Positions 1 to 33,591 of a stretch of DNA of 64,000 nt are shown one piece after another. Each line of letters opens with the position of its first letter. Within the stretch, counting starts at the first letter, position 1. The position numbers and the translations under genes were made by a program. This DNA comes from Ostrinia nubilalis (taxonomy: Eukaryota; Arthropoda; Insecta; Lepidoptera; Crambidae), in contig NC_087117.1 in the NCBI RefSeq assembly GCF_963855985.1, positions 2,429,001-2,493,000 on the forward strand, in the 5' to 3' direction. Below the pieces are notes generated by a model. It made no database searches and had not been told where the DNA came from. It saw nothing but the letters and a program-made list of their open reading frames with translations.

Positions 1-461
1 TACACTCATGGATAGTCAACGGATAAATATTTGATATACATTGAATATACATTGAACTCTCAAAAACATCTTCACGTGCAAAAATCTCTTGAACTACTGG
101 ATCGATGTTGAAACTCTGTCTTCCAACACTAGAAAGCTACAATGTATTCCTGAGTGACATAAAGGCTATATATTTTTGTGACAAAAGTTAGAAATACTAG
201 ATATTGCCTGCGGTTTTATTTACCTTAAATTCAGGAATATCCTTGTTTCTGCCTACAAACTTAGGATTCCCGTTTCAACCCTTTTAGGGGGGTAAATTTT
301 GGAAATGTTTACTACATTCATCCCATCATAAGGGAATAAAAATCTCGTAAAGCTTGCCCTGGGATTTTTTTGGTATTTTCATTCCCTAAGGGGTTGAAAA
401 TTCGACCCTCTAAGAGGATGAAAATCCTGTAAAACTTTCATAAGGCTAATAAAAGACTCAC

Positions 462-598
462 CAGACTTAACAATCTCCGACATTGTCTCAAAATCGAGCA
501 CAGAGCTTATGGGCAGCATGAAGACATCCTCCAGCTTCGTCATGACGTCAGCAACGGACTTCTTGCGGAGCTCTAGGGCTCTGGAGATGATGTTGACT
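462..598 (-). pseudogene. Partial duplicate of uex exon 6 (copy c)
   Basis: A second partial copy of exon 6, again with the GTGAGT donor, starting slightly further upstream ([13 protein letters not shown]). It lies about 360 bp from copy b. Joining it to exon 6 through the nearby CTCCAG would not preserve frame, so it is probably not a normal mutually exclusive exon. Confidence 0.82.
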
Positions 599-821
599 TG
601 ACTTCGGAATTATTCGAGAAATTCGGGAGTATGTAATTTGCTTTCTCCCTACAAACTTTAGACTCCAGTTTCATCCCTTTTAGGGGGGAGAATTTCGGAA
701 ATTTTTACTACATTTATACCCCTAAGGGGATGAAAATCCCACCCCCTAAGGGGATGAAAATCTCATCCTTTAAGGGGATAAAAATCCCGTAAAGCTTGCA
801 TAAGACTAATAGAAGACTCAC

Positions 822-944
822 CAGACTTAACAATCTCTGACATAGTCTCAAAATCGAGCACAGAGCTTATGGGCAGCATGAACACGTCTTCCAGCTTCGT
901 CATGACGTCAGCAACGGACTTCTTGCGGAGCTCCATAGCTCCGC
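822..944 (-). pseudogene. Partial duplicate of uex exon 6 (copy b)
   Basis: Nearly identical to the 3' two thirds of exon 6, from [20 protein letters not shown] to SEIVKS, followed by the same GTGAGTCTT donor. It lacks the exon's 5' part and acceptor. The duplicated unit, about 339 bp from exon 6, also includes the downstream intron with its CCCCTAAGGGGATGAAAAT minisatellite. Confidence 0.85.
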
Positions 945-1080
945 ATATAAAAAAATACTAGCTATTCAATGCGGTTCTACTCGCCTTAAATTCGGGAATA
1001 TCCTTGTTTCTCCATAAAAACACTGCGATCCCGTTTCATCCCTTTTAGGGGGTAAATTTTGGAAATGTTTACTACATTCA

Positions 1081-22619
<21,539 letters not shown>

Positions 22620-23004
22620 AAGATTTATTATTCCAAAAAGAAAACGACCAAGTCGGATCGAATGTTTTCACGACATGTTTTCTTCGATTGACAGTTCGGC
22701 GGCAATTGTTGCCTGTGCGAGCGGAACTGCAGTGCTATTGGACTTTAGTCATATCCGGCGCCGCACTAGATGAGAGTATTTATATTGATTATATTAATGA
22801 AAAATTCATTCGGATTTTTGCAAAACTGTAAGTTATTTTTAGTTGATTTAGAACAACACCCACGAACACGATCAATATTCATTCAGGTTTCTTGTTTTTT
22901 TGTTATTTCAGAACGAAGCTGTCAAAATATTTTGCATTCATTTCTGAATGTTGGTATCTTTTTGTGATCGGATGCACACAATTGAAGGTTTAAAACAAGT
23001 GCGT

Positions 23005-23620
23005 GTCGGATCACTCACAAAGGATTCCGTACCATTGATTTATGAAATTATTTTTTTTAATTTAAATTATTTTTATGAAAGATTACGCGGTAATAAGCGT
23101 TTTACAATTTACGAGGTATTAAAAGAAACTACTTACTAGATCTCGTTCAAAACAATTTTCGTTGGTAGTTTTTATAGTAATGTACAGCATTATGTTTTTT
23201 TTAGATTTTTCATTTTCTTATTTTAGAAGTTAGAGGGAGACCAATTTTTTTCCACTTTGGAACTTTGGAAGCGTCAGTGACGCAAACTATTCGGTTTAGA
23301 AAAAAAATATTTTAGAAACCTCGATATCATTTTTGAAGACCTATCCATAGATACCCCACACGTATGTTTGTTGAAAAAAAAAATTTGAGTTTCAGTTCTA
23401 AGTATGGGGAGCCCCCAATATTTATTATTATTTTTTATTTTTGCATCAAACAAAATCTTAATGCGGTTCACAGAATACATCTACCTACCAAGTTTCAACA
23501 GTATAGCTCTTACAGTTTCGGAAAAAATGGCTGTGACATACGGACGGACAGACGGACAGACAGACATGACGAATCTATAAGGGTTCCGTTTTTTGCCATT
23601 TGGCTACGGAACCCTAAAAA
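23005..23620 (+). repeat. Third copy of the GGTTCCGT / TACGGAACCCTAAAA dispersed repeat
   Basis: Closely similar along its length to 1989..2640, including CATACGGACGGACAGACGG and the TACGGAACCCTAAAAA end. It lies between uex exon 1 and the THAP9-like gene. Confidence 0.75.
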
Positions 23621-24817
23621 GAGTTGTTCAAGTTGTTTAATGTATAAAGATCAAGAGTAACAAAGAGAGATGCCACACCTACAGTGTACGGTTCCGCTTT
23701 GTTGTTTTACATAATAAATGACGTGCGAAATGCTCAATAAATATTTTTTGAGGCACACGTGGAAACACAATAGCCATAGAGGAGAAGGAGAAGAAGAAGA
23801 GGAGGAGGAGATTATTATGTTTTTGTTCATTATGTAGGGCAACAAGAACACAAACAGCCGCAGTTGGATGATTTTAGTTTTTTAAATCTCAAATGTCAAT
23901 ACCTTTTTAATTAATGTTTTAAGCCGGTTCCCCAGCTCGTGTTTCGCCCTACACATTCAACAAAAATAATTCAACAAACAACAAAATTATTATACTGTGT
24001 ATCCAAACGTATTGCGGTACTCTCAAAACTCACTTGACATCAGAGAAACTCACTCGACCGATTTATATTTTTTTCACCTCTACTTTTTGTTTGAAATAGA
24101 GGGGGATGGGTAAATAGAATGAGTTTCAATCGACAATCGTTCGAGTTTTAATTGCAATGATGGCAGCGGACAGCAGTGGGTAGACACTTCTCATACAAAA
24201 ACTAGTCTCTATATGTAGCAATTGATATACAACCTTATCCCTTAAGCAATAAAGTGCATTTTGGATTGATTTCACTATAGCAGGGGAACCCGCGGATCAA
24301 TACCACCATACTAAAAATAATTGTTAGTGTCCTTATGTTGGTAGAATTGTTAGTTTGACAAATGAAAAAAAATGTCTGTCAATTGAGTTTGAGTTTTTAA
24401 CCGGCGAATTGATTCGTGTGAAGTTATTTTCTCAGATTTGGTGCAATATTACTGTAAATAAACTTTTCTGTCGTTTACGTTGAGTTGATTAAGTTCCTCC
24501 GTATCGGGCGTGATAAAGTTTGCTGTTCAGTGTTATGTTTTTTGTGAGATAGAGACTCTTTTAAATAAGCTGTGTTTCAACTTCTACAGAAGTTTAAACT
24601 CTTATTTACTTTTCTGTTTAATGGGTATGTTATCTACTTACTTGAAATATTAGATCTATTACAAATCTATTTTTCATTAAAAACAACCCTATGTGATGAA
24701 AATGTAAATGTACTTTCAAAACTGGTAAATGCATGAACCAGGGCATTGACACTGGTTGGAGAGAAATTATAGGCTTTGTTTAATTAATACCTATTTCATT
24801 TTAGGCTTCTACTGATA

Positions 24818-24918
24818 ATGGAGAGTAGAAACAACAAGAAGTGCGTTATTTGTAATAAGAGGCGAAGTCGTGGTGGATCACCCTTACTTTTGAGTAGGTT
24901 TCCTCTGGATTCTGACCG
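24818..24918 (+). CDS. THAP9-like exon 1
   Basis: The start ATG is followed by the first half of the THAP domain (KKCVICNKRRSRG, LLSRFPLDSD). It ends at GTAAGT in phase 2, and exon 2 completes an Arg codon. Confidence 0.85.
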
Positions 24919-27900
24919 GTAAGTTCCTAATAACACTCATTTATTACAAGATAATTTTACTGATTGTGTAAACTTAAAGGCTGGGATTAATATTTTTAAT
25001 CATACAGTAAATAACCATAACCAATTTTTAATTTCAGTATTTTGTTTCGTACTCTGTAAATGAATTGCATAACAATACTAAAAGAAATTAGTTGATGAAT
25101 AAATTTCAGTTTGTTATTCTTTTTCTTTTCTAATAGGTATTTCTTATTTCAGTTGTCGAATGTGGGTTAAAAATGCTGGCATAGAAGACTTAGCATATGT
25201 ACCTATTGAAAAGTTACACCAACTTAAGTTTGTTTGTGGTGGGCACTTCACTCCTGAATCCTTCAATGCCAAAGGAACTCGGCTGAAGAACTCAGCTATT
25301 CCAACACTGGAATTGAGCAATCCCATCTTGCCAGATGAAGTTTTGACAGAGTTTCCTCTTCATGTAAAAGACTCCAATAAAGAAAACCTCAAGACAGGTA
25401 TGATGATGACTTCAATTATTTTTTTTTAAATTTAATTTAGGTACTATCTATCAATTTTTCTGAATTATTTAGATGTCTTAATTAATTTTCTTTGGTTTCC
25501 AAAACAAACCAACCGAATGCAATTTAACAAGGTTCTTTCTTTGTAACCACAAACATGTGTTGTATGCTTATCAATAAATAATATAAGGTGTTATTTTTTG
25601 TACTGATCATACTTTACCAACGCATCTAATAAAATCATATAAATACAACCAAAGTGTTTTTAAAAAAAAATTCAGGCTAGTTTTTGTTTTTACTTTTCCT
25701 AACAAAAAAAAGATATTATTTTTACAACCATCCTGTCTTCACTCACTGCCTCTCTCTCTTTCTTTACTCATTTCATTCATACGAGTACGAACAATGGCCG
25801 CGCGCATTCATTCAACGTTCACACACATAAAGGTTAGATTACACTAAACCTACGTTACCAAAAATTATCACTCGTGAGTATGTACGATGTTACGTCATGT
25901 TAATAGGTACTACGCGCTGGGAGAAACAAAATCTAGCTACATAAGTAGGTAAATAAGTGTATTTTCATTAGTGTAATAGCGGGGGACTTTTCCAACGAAC
26001 CGAGGCGAATCATCCGCGTTAAACTAGAAATTTAAAAAAGGATAGAAATTGGAATTCAATATCTACGGTTTCGTAATGCCTACGCAATTTATTTAGAGAC
26101 GTAATAAAAAATTGATAGGTACATACCTATTACTACTTCGCTTCGCTTCAGTGGAAATGCACCCTAATATTGAATATGAATAGTTGTTGTAAATAAAACT
26201 CACTGATCAATTTTCCTGGTTTTAATTCCTAAATTATGATTTGCCATCACACTTTAGATTCATTGATTTTACTTATTCACACATTTACCTATTTTGAATG
26301 TTGTTATTTAAAGTTCCTAGGTTATTATTACACTATAGTCTATCCAATATAGCTTGATTAGAATGACGGCTGTCAAACGAATGTGACTAGTGATGGGTAT
26401 GTTTCGTACGGTTCACATAGATGTATCGATAAGTTTTCGAAAAAATGATATGAAAAAATGCACCCAATTTTTCTTCATATATCTTTATTCATAAAAATGA
26501 CAATTATGATTTAAATTTAAAGACAGTAAACCTAAGTAGATGTACAACCTAAGTCGTAGTCATTATCATCAGTGTTCTTCAGTGGTTTTTTCCTCTCGCT
26601 AGAGGGCGGTGGGCATCTCTTCTAGAGCAACGGTGCTATGAATACCCAAAAAATTACCGGTGATTGATTTCCGATGTTTGATTATTTAAGAATGAAATGT
26701 TTTTTGGTTTTTAATAGTGAACATTTAGAAAAACGTATAACTTGACTTAAATATGTTAAAAAAATAGTTTTAATTTAATATGACATTTAATTTTGTCGAT
26801 ATGTCCCAACACTAACATTTTTGTAACTCGAGATAACCTTGTAGAGACGTCGTTAATACTCTAGCTTGATTTTTATGATTTCGAATTACTACTTATTGGT
26901 GTAATTTAACGCTGCATTTACACGAAATTATCATTTTTATTGGAAGCACTGTCGTCGAAAATATTGTTTGTAGGTCAGACGTGAATTATTTCTTGTCCGC
27001 CAATATTTAGCTCTCATTGATCGCTACTACAAAGTTATGTCGTTACTTTTGATGACAGCTGTCATTCTAATCAAGCTATATTGGATAGACTATAATCACA
27101 ATACATTTTGAACGTCAAGCCTTTGTTGAATGTTCACGTAAACACTGCACTGTCTTATCTAGCCACGATCGAATTGAGGTAATGCTTTCGGGCTGCACAC
27201 TTGCTTGCTGTTCACTAGACACCACGTCGGATGTTGACGATGTTGTATTCACAATTCGCGCACTAACTTTTTTACGGAAAAAGTCCCTTTCGCGTAAACA
27301 AGCACTCATCTGTCCAAATCACACTGTAGGTATGTACCTAGGTAGACTTCCGCAATAACCATCGATGGAACTAGGTCGCGGTCGTGGCCCTCTGGCAACA
27401 ACTCCTTGATAAGGCATTCCGTATTTTTACGCAAAAGCCGCCGTCTGCGGCGCTCGCATCTGGGTACCGCCAGCACTGTGCCGGTGATTGAAATTGAAAT
27501 CCAGAACTTCGTCCTCGAAGCGCACGGAATCTCGTCAAGTCAGGATACGGCTGCGCTCCCTGAAGCGCTGCGCGGCTCCAAACAAGCAAGGTATGAAGGT
27601 TTTCGACTCGTCAATGTTTCTCGTCGGCCAGTTAGTGTGCCCGAAACATAATTTCACCTGCGTTTTGTTATTGATCAAGCGCGGCATTGTAATAAATCAC
27701 ACATACACTGCAATACGTTTGGGCGCATTGGACGGACTGGGACGATTATTTATGTTGTTGCGCTCCCGCATGCCGATCGGCGGCTCGGCGCGGGCTGTGG
27801 GCGCGGAGCGACTGGCAGCGATATCAATATGGCCGACTCACGCGGCGCGGCACGTGGCAGTGGTCGTTGCCCTCGGCCGGCTACTACGATAGTGCGTACA

Positions 27901-30900
27901 AACGAATACTCACCGCGCTCAAAGGATGATTTATTTTTTATTTTTTTCGAAACATTCTTTGTCGTTTTACTCGAAAACTAGCCTGAATTTTTTTTTAAAA
28001 ACACTTGGGTTGTATTTGTATGATTTTATTAGATGCGTTGGTAAAGTATGATCAGTACAAAAAATAACACCTTATATATAATTTCAATTATTAATTATAT
28101 CTATACTTTGTTACAGTTCTTTATGATCATTCATATTGCATTCCAAAGAAGTCAAATCCAGTTGAACGAGGTATGTTTATCTAAAATTATACTAATAATA
28201 TAAAAAGGAAATATTTAATTGTTTGTTTGTATTTGATCGGCTCCGTAACTCGAAGCCAAGATAGCCTAAAGTGCGGGTTAGAACCCCACAGCTTGAATAT
28301 TGTAGTAAACCCACTCGTAACACAATTTAGCTTAGAATGAGGTGTTGAGTTAGAGGGACTTTAGTAATTTGTGTAATACAAATTCTTCAAAAAAAGTACC
28401 GGACCAATTTGAAAAATTTTAGGCAATCTACATTAATTAGCCAGGTCAGCTAGTTTAATAATATTTATAAGCTAGTAATTTTTAATATGAGCAAGACATG
28501 TACTAGACTGATTGTACCCTAAAGTTGGGTAAGAACATGACATTTTATTACCCAATTCACATTTCATTATCTGCTTTCAGTTCCCCTTACAACTACAACC
28601 AAACAACTAAATTCAACATGTTTGGGAGCTGTGGATATACCAGATTCTGGTATTTCTGCGAAAACAACTTTTGAACCTCTTCCTTCTACTTCCAATGCAC
28701 CAGAACATATGACCTATAAACCCATTGCTCATGGTAAGTGTACAAACTAATTATTTACCTTCTAAAATATGCCTTCCCTCAAACTAAAGAATGCCACCCT
28801 GGATGCGTTCTGCAGTCTGCAGTCAGGTCAAAATGAACTTATATGTACAACATTCTAGGTTTCTGTACATTTTATATTAATGCGATTTGACCGTGCGGAT
28901 ACGAACAAAGAACGCAAAGCACACGTGACTGATTGCCTTATCACGACCACTTACAGATTGTCTTGACATACCCGCAGACCGCATCCAGAATGCAGAACAT
29001 TAAAACCTCTAAATGCCTTTAATTTAATATTATGTCATTGTTATTGAAGGTGGGCCCACGCTTCATATTTTATGAGAAGAGCTATCATTATCCTGTCTTT
29101 GCATTTTTTTAAAACTTGATAATGATTGATTGATTTGGAAATAATAAATGTTTCATAAAACAACAAAATAAATTTTAAACTAATTTGCATATATAATATT
29201 TCAGATGATAAAAACATTTGCCATCAAGATGCACAGGCAGAAATATTAGTCCACAGTTATAAAAGACCTAAGAAAAACATTGAAATGAAAGGTAAGATAA
29301 AACATACCTAATTTAAAAAACTAAGTAAAATTGCTGATTAATTAACCAATATTCAATTCAATTTGCTTTAATGTTGTTTTTTTACTAATGGAAATGTTTT
29401 TATTACAGACACTTCATCAACATTTACAATTAAAGAGAAGAGGCTTTGGCGACAGTTACAAAATGCAAAAAAAACAATAAGGAATATAGCGAAGTCAAGA
29501 GTGAATTTAGACAAGTTAGATTCGGAAGTGCTGACATCGTTAGTAAAGGATGTAGTGCAGAATAACAAAAAAAAGTCACAAGGAAAAAGGTGGACTTTAG
29601 CCAACAAAATATATGCTTTGGCTATATTTAAACGGTCCCCTAAAGCATACCGCTATATGCAAAAGCTGTTTACGCTACCAAGCACTAAAACGCTCCAAAG
29701 GATTTTAAAAAATATACCAATGGAGCCTGGTATAAATAAAAATATAATTGATATGTTAGAGGCAAAAGCATCAAGTATGCCAAAGGAAAATAAATATTGC
29801 TCGTTAATATTTGACGAGATGGCGTTAAAGAAACGGATAATTTATAACGAAATTGCTGATAAAGTGGATGGCTACGTGGATTATGGAGAGGGCGAGAACA
29901 TGGGACGAGAAAAGAAAATTGCAGACCATGCGTTAGTGTTTATGATACAGGGTGCTAAACATAAATACAAACAATATATTGCGCACTATTTTGTGGAAGG
30001 CACAATATCAACAGCAAAACTGGCAAAAATTATATCGGACATCATCAAAAAATTAAAAGAAATCGGATTTGTGGTTCTAACAACAGTTTGTGATCAGGGA
30101 TCTACAAATATAGGAGCTCTTAACATGTTAAAAAGAAACTGTGGACAAGGCATAGATAGCAACTTTTTCTCTGTAAATAATGACAAAATTTTTATAATCT
30201 ATGACATCCCTCACTTGTTCAAATCATTACGAAACAATTTCTTTAAAAGTGGAAATATGTCTTTCGATGGAAAAATTGCACAATGGAGGCATTTGGTAGT
30301 TGCAGAAGAACACAACAGAAATTTTTTAAATTTTAAAAAACTGAATAGTACCATTGTAAATCCAACATTCAAAACTAAGATGAGGGTGAAATATGCTGCG
30401 CATGCTCTGAGTAATACCGTGGCAGCTATTTTAAAAATGATGGCATGGAAAGAAGTTTCTGATTGCAATGATACAGCATTTGTGATTGAACAGTTAGATA
30501 AACTATTTGATTGTACAAATGGTCCATCATCTTTAAATGACGTAAAGAAAGGGATCCGGGAAAATGTTTCCACATCAAGTAATCACATTGAGTCTTGGAC
30601 CTTTTATACTGATAAGTTAAAAACCATAAAATTTATAACAGCAGAAAACACGATACTAAAAAATGTTAAATGCGTAAAGGGATATCAAATATCTATCAAA
30701 TCCTTAAACGATATTTGGGAAAAGTTAAAGAATGAAGGGTTTAAATATATGAACCTTAGACAGTTTAACCAAGACTCTCTGGAAAACTTATTTGGAATCA
30801 TTAGGCAACACAGTGTAACCAATAGAAATCCCACTATCACGCACTTTACTGCAGCGCTTAAAACAAGCATGGTTACTGGGCTGAAAGTGCCTCATAGCAG

Positions 30901-31420
30901 AAGTGCTAATTGTGAAGCAGACAACAATAAACATATGCTGGAATATAAAGACATTTTAAAAACTAATTTAAAAACAACAGAAATAAAAATTAATGTTCAA
31001 GATTCCACAGACACTGAATTTTATCCTGTGTTGTCTATCCCGGACCCTGAAAACTTAGAACAGCCCATTGAAAATTTGTGTAGCCTTGAAAACCAACCAG
31101 TAGTATATGTAAGCGGGTATTTAGCTGCCAAACTATTACAGAACAGTTCTTGTTTAATTTGTGAAGAGTGTTTGAGCGTGAAAACTCCTGTTGACAATGA
31201 TTTGTATGCATATATATCTCTTCGCGAATGGTGGCATGATAAAAAAAGTCTCGTTTATCCAACAATTCAATTATGTACCACCGTAAATGAAGCTAAACAA
31301 TTTTATCATGACCATATTGCCGACCAGATATATATGGAAAATGTTGGAAAATTCATTTTCTTAATGTTGAGTACAAATTGTAATTTTAGTTGGTTTAAAT
31401 GTCAACAACATAATAAATAA
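24818..31420 (+). CDS. THAP9: THAP9 / P-element-type transposase, six exons, intact frame
   Basis: Joining 24818..24918, 25153..25397, 28117..28170, 28581..28733, 29205..29291 and 29409..31420 gives one open frame of 883 amino acids with matching phases and GT-AG sites throughout. Vertebrate THAP9 is of similar length (about 900). Residues 1-90 form a C2CH THAP zinc finger (CVIC at 9-12, FP, W, C-x2-H, then the AIPTL box), a DNA-binding domain. The long last exon carries P-element-superfamily RNase H-like signatures: FDEM (D about 349), CDQGSTN (D about 442), the D-x-PHL-x-K box (about 479) and QDSLENLFG (E about 672). All expected acidic residues are present, so it looks catalytically intact. 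It may be a mobile P-like element or a domesticated copy; no convincing terminal inverted repeats were found. Intron 2 holds a nested palindromic element. The last exon lacks its own ATG and is read in frame from exon 5. Confidence 0.9.
25153..25397 (+). CDS. THAP9-like exon 2
   Basis: Second half of the THAP finger: CRMWVKNAG, KFVCGGHFTPESF and the AIPTL motif. The acceptor is TTCTTATTTCAG and the donor GTATGA. Confidence 0.88.
26333..27097. mobile_element. Nested element with CTATAGTCTATCCAATATAG ends
   Basis: Inverted repeats of about 43 bp (TATAGTCTATCCAATATAGC and TTGATTAGAATGAC parts) bound a 0.76-kb non-coding segment, inserted within the 25577..28085 element. Confidence 0.8.
27380..27895 (-). 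other. GC-rich island without a recognised gene
   Basis: Much more GC-rich than its surroundings. Short frames exist on both strands (for example a minus frame starting MPRLINNKTQVKLCF near 27690), but no family is recognised and no gene is called. Confidence 0.3.
28117..28170 (+). CDS. THAP9-like exon 3
   Basis: A small exon of 54 nt with TTGTTACAG acceptor and GTATGT donor, phase 1-1. It encodes a linker. Confidence 0.7.
28236..28400 (+). mobile_element. Degenerate tRNA-derived SINE
   Basis: Has a weak B-box-like GCGGGTTAGAACCCCAC and the shared 3' part TAGTAAACCCACTCGTAACA. A better copy of the same family lies at 45755..45895. Confidence 0.55.
28581..28733 (+). CDS. THAP9-like exon 4
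   Basis: A 153-nt phase 1-1 exon, Ser/Thr-rich linker. The acceptor is TCTGCTTTCAG and the donor GTAAGT. Confidence 0.75.
29205..29291 (+). CDS. THAP9-like exon 5
   Basis: An 87-nt phase 1-1 exon, basic (SYKRPKKN). The acceptor is ATATTTCAG and the donor GTAAGA. Confidence 0.75.
29409..31420 (+). CDS. THAP9-like exon 6: transposase core
   Basis: The acceptor TTTTATTACAG precedes a 2012-nt open exon ending in TAA. It encodes a Lys-rich coiled segment, the helix-turn-helix-like region (KRWTLANKIYALAIFKRSP) and all RNase H-like and GTP-insertion motifs of the P-element superfamily. Confidence 0.92.
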
Positions 31421-32098
31421 ATTTATGATAAGATGTTTAAAATATTAAGTTACCTTTTTCTAAGAAAAAGTTGTAAAATCATTAATGACAGCTTCATAAA
31501 AAGTGAAAACAATTTTGCTGACAAAAGTAAAAAAGCACAGCAACAAAGCATTGAAAAGTAATCTTGAGGCTGAGGTTCGATCAGCTGATAAGAAAATTAA
31601 AGATGTTTATAAATAAAAATCCTATTTTTTCTTAGAAAAAGTTGTGAAAATAAAAGTTTACAAAATTATCATTTCTGTACTTTGTTATAATATTCAATAA
31701 TTCCTCATGCCTACAACTGCTATGTCATGTTCAATACTTATTGTAATATACCTATTTTATTTCGAAATAAATAATTTACGTTACAAAACTTCGTTTTACT
31801 TACACATAGTATAAAATAAAAATAGTAATAATTAAAATATTGAAGGTTCCTATACTAGATATCGATATGCAATTACAACCCTAGCAAAGTATCGATAATC
31901 GATAAGTTATTACGAACGTCACTAATACTGTCAGAAAATAAGGCATTATGTTGGTAGCTCCGCCTGCAGTTTGTGCGGTTGGTAAAGATTTGCGGGTCGT
32001 TCTCTAAAATGCATATGTGTGCGTGAGCTCAAAAAATATCTATGGAGTGCCGTCTCTTACTCTTTTATGCTCTTTGGCGGACAGCTGCAAAAGAGATT
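31421..32098. other. 3' flank of THAP9-like gene
   Basis: AT-rich. Several AATAAA signals (for example near 31768) could end the THAP9-like transcript. A short TTTTTCTAAGAAAAAGTTGT motif is repeated at 31450 and 31627. No gene is seen. Confidence 0.5.
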
Positions 32099-32106
32099 CT
32101 GCCGAG

Positions 32107-33035
32107 TAGAGATGGGTTATACTAGGTAAATTTGATACTAGGTGCACCTATTCCAAGTATTTATTAATACGTGATCCAAATACCTGTTCCACTTAGTACG
32201 TAGTAATTTACCATACTTGACGCGACTAGTGACGACTAATCCACGTATTATGACTTTAAAATACAATTTTCTTTGAAAAGATCCACTCGTAGTCGTAGTA
32301 TTAATAATGCAATTTGAAATTGAATAATAATGTTTTTGCTGGTTGTTGATTGATTGATATCCTCCCTTCATACTTCAACAGGCTTAGGACTGTCAACTTA
32401 AAAGTTGGCGTATTTAAAAGATATCAATTTCATAAAAATATTTACATAGTTTTTTTCTATTTTTTATTTATGCAATTATCACGGACGCGTGACAACAAAC
32501 CAAAACAAACCTGTCGGAAGAATAAAAACTGGTTTTTTACCGGCTAGTCAACAAGGAGTGAGCTGGATGAGAGAGAACAAAAATTAAAATATTCAAAACC
32601 TTACCTGTGTACAAATAGAGTTTAAATTACGTAATACATCAAACACCTATTCCTATCTCACACCTGCCTGCGCTCAAATTTGTTTGTCAGACAGAGACGG
32701 AGTGAATCTCTACGTTCGCACATAAGCTTAGCGAGAAATACGCGGTGCGCGTAATACACGACTACGGATTATGCAATAATAACCTCTATTACTTTGAGGG
32801 TAGGGTCGGAAATCGTGTAATTTAAAAAATACTTAGTGAAAAATACGCGGTGTGCGTAATACACGACTACGGATTATGCAATAATAACCTCTATTACTTT
32901 GATGGTAGGGTCGGAAATCGTGTAATTTAAAAAATACTACGTGGATCAAGTATTTTAAAAATTGGAATAGGTGCCACTTAGTACTGTAAAATACCTAGTG
33001 TGTGGATCTGTTCTAGTAAATACGTCTCATCTCTA
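32107..33035. mobile_element. Non-autonomous hAT element with perfect 8-bp target duplication
   Basis: TIRs TAGAGATG and CATCTCTA are flanked on both sides by CTGCCGAG (32099..32106 and 33036..33043), an 8-bp duplication fitting the hAT pattern nTnnnnAn. The interior contains a 105-bp direct duplication (32730..32938, TACGCGGTGCGCGTAATACA). No transposase is present. It ends about 270 bp upstream of the DPP8/9 start codon. Confidence 0.88.
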
Positions 33036-33304
33036 CTGCCGAGCGACCATTTGGCAAGAAAAGTCAAAAACGAAATCGAATGTGTTGGCTTACTTCTAGT
33101 TTTAATTTATACTAATTCTGTAATTAATTATCACATATAATGCTGTCCAATTGTAAATACTCGCGCTAATTAGTCAAATTTATTAGCTAAGTGTAATAAA
33201 GCGGAAGGAGTTGCTTAGTGTTCTTTGTTAGGCAAAAATTGTTATATCATTATGAGAATAGCTTTGTTTAGGGGATTTGTAGAAGTTTATTAGTTGTTTT
33301 ACTG

Positions 33305-33591
33305 ATGGATATTGTCAGTATGGAGGTGCGGGAAGCAGGAGATGGCGCGGCGTCCGCCGAATACGTGCGCCCGCCCTCAAAAAGGTATACTTGGGCAGAA
33401 GTGAGACAAGCAGTTCATGATTTGAGAAAGGAGTTATCGTCGTTGGCTACGATGGTACCAATGGCAATTTCGTTCAGAAAACTTGGAAATGGAAAGACGA
33501 GGATCTACTTCTTGAGAACTCCTCAGAATGGATGGGAAATTACATTGTTGTACACTGATATAACACATACAGCGCAGGCCACTAATGCCAG
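33305..33591 (+). CDS. DPP8/9: DPP8/9 exon 1
   Basis: Starts at the first in-frame ATG (MDIVSMEVREAGDG). It encodes the N-terminal part with RYTWAEVRQAVHDLRKEL, equivalent to the DPP9 KLTWDGLR region. The donor is GTATGT, phase 2. Confidence 0.88.

Larger units (their letters stand above)
25577..28085. mobile_element. 2.5-kb element with ~100-bp terminal inverted repeats in THAP9-like intron 2
   Basis: The left end TATAAGGTGTTATTTTTTGT and the rest of an arm of about 100 bp (25577..25690) is matched in inverted orientation at 27977..28080. The flanking TA suggests a TA target site. Inside are a second palindromic element (26333..27097) and a GC-rich stretch (27380..27890). No recognisable transposase is present. 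Confidence 0.75.

Noticed and set aside
24333..31957. TTATGTTGGTAG direct repeats as target duplication of a P element
   Set aside because: P elements make 8-bp duplications, and no inverted repeats lie next to these sites; reported only as an observation.
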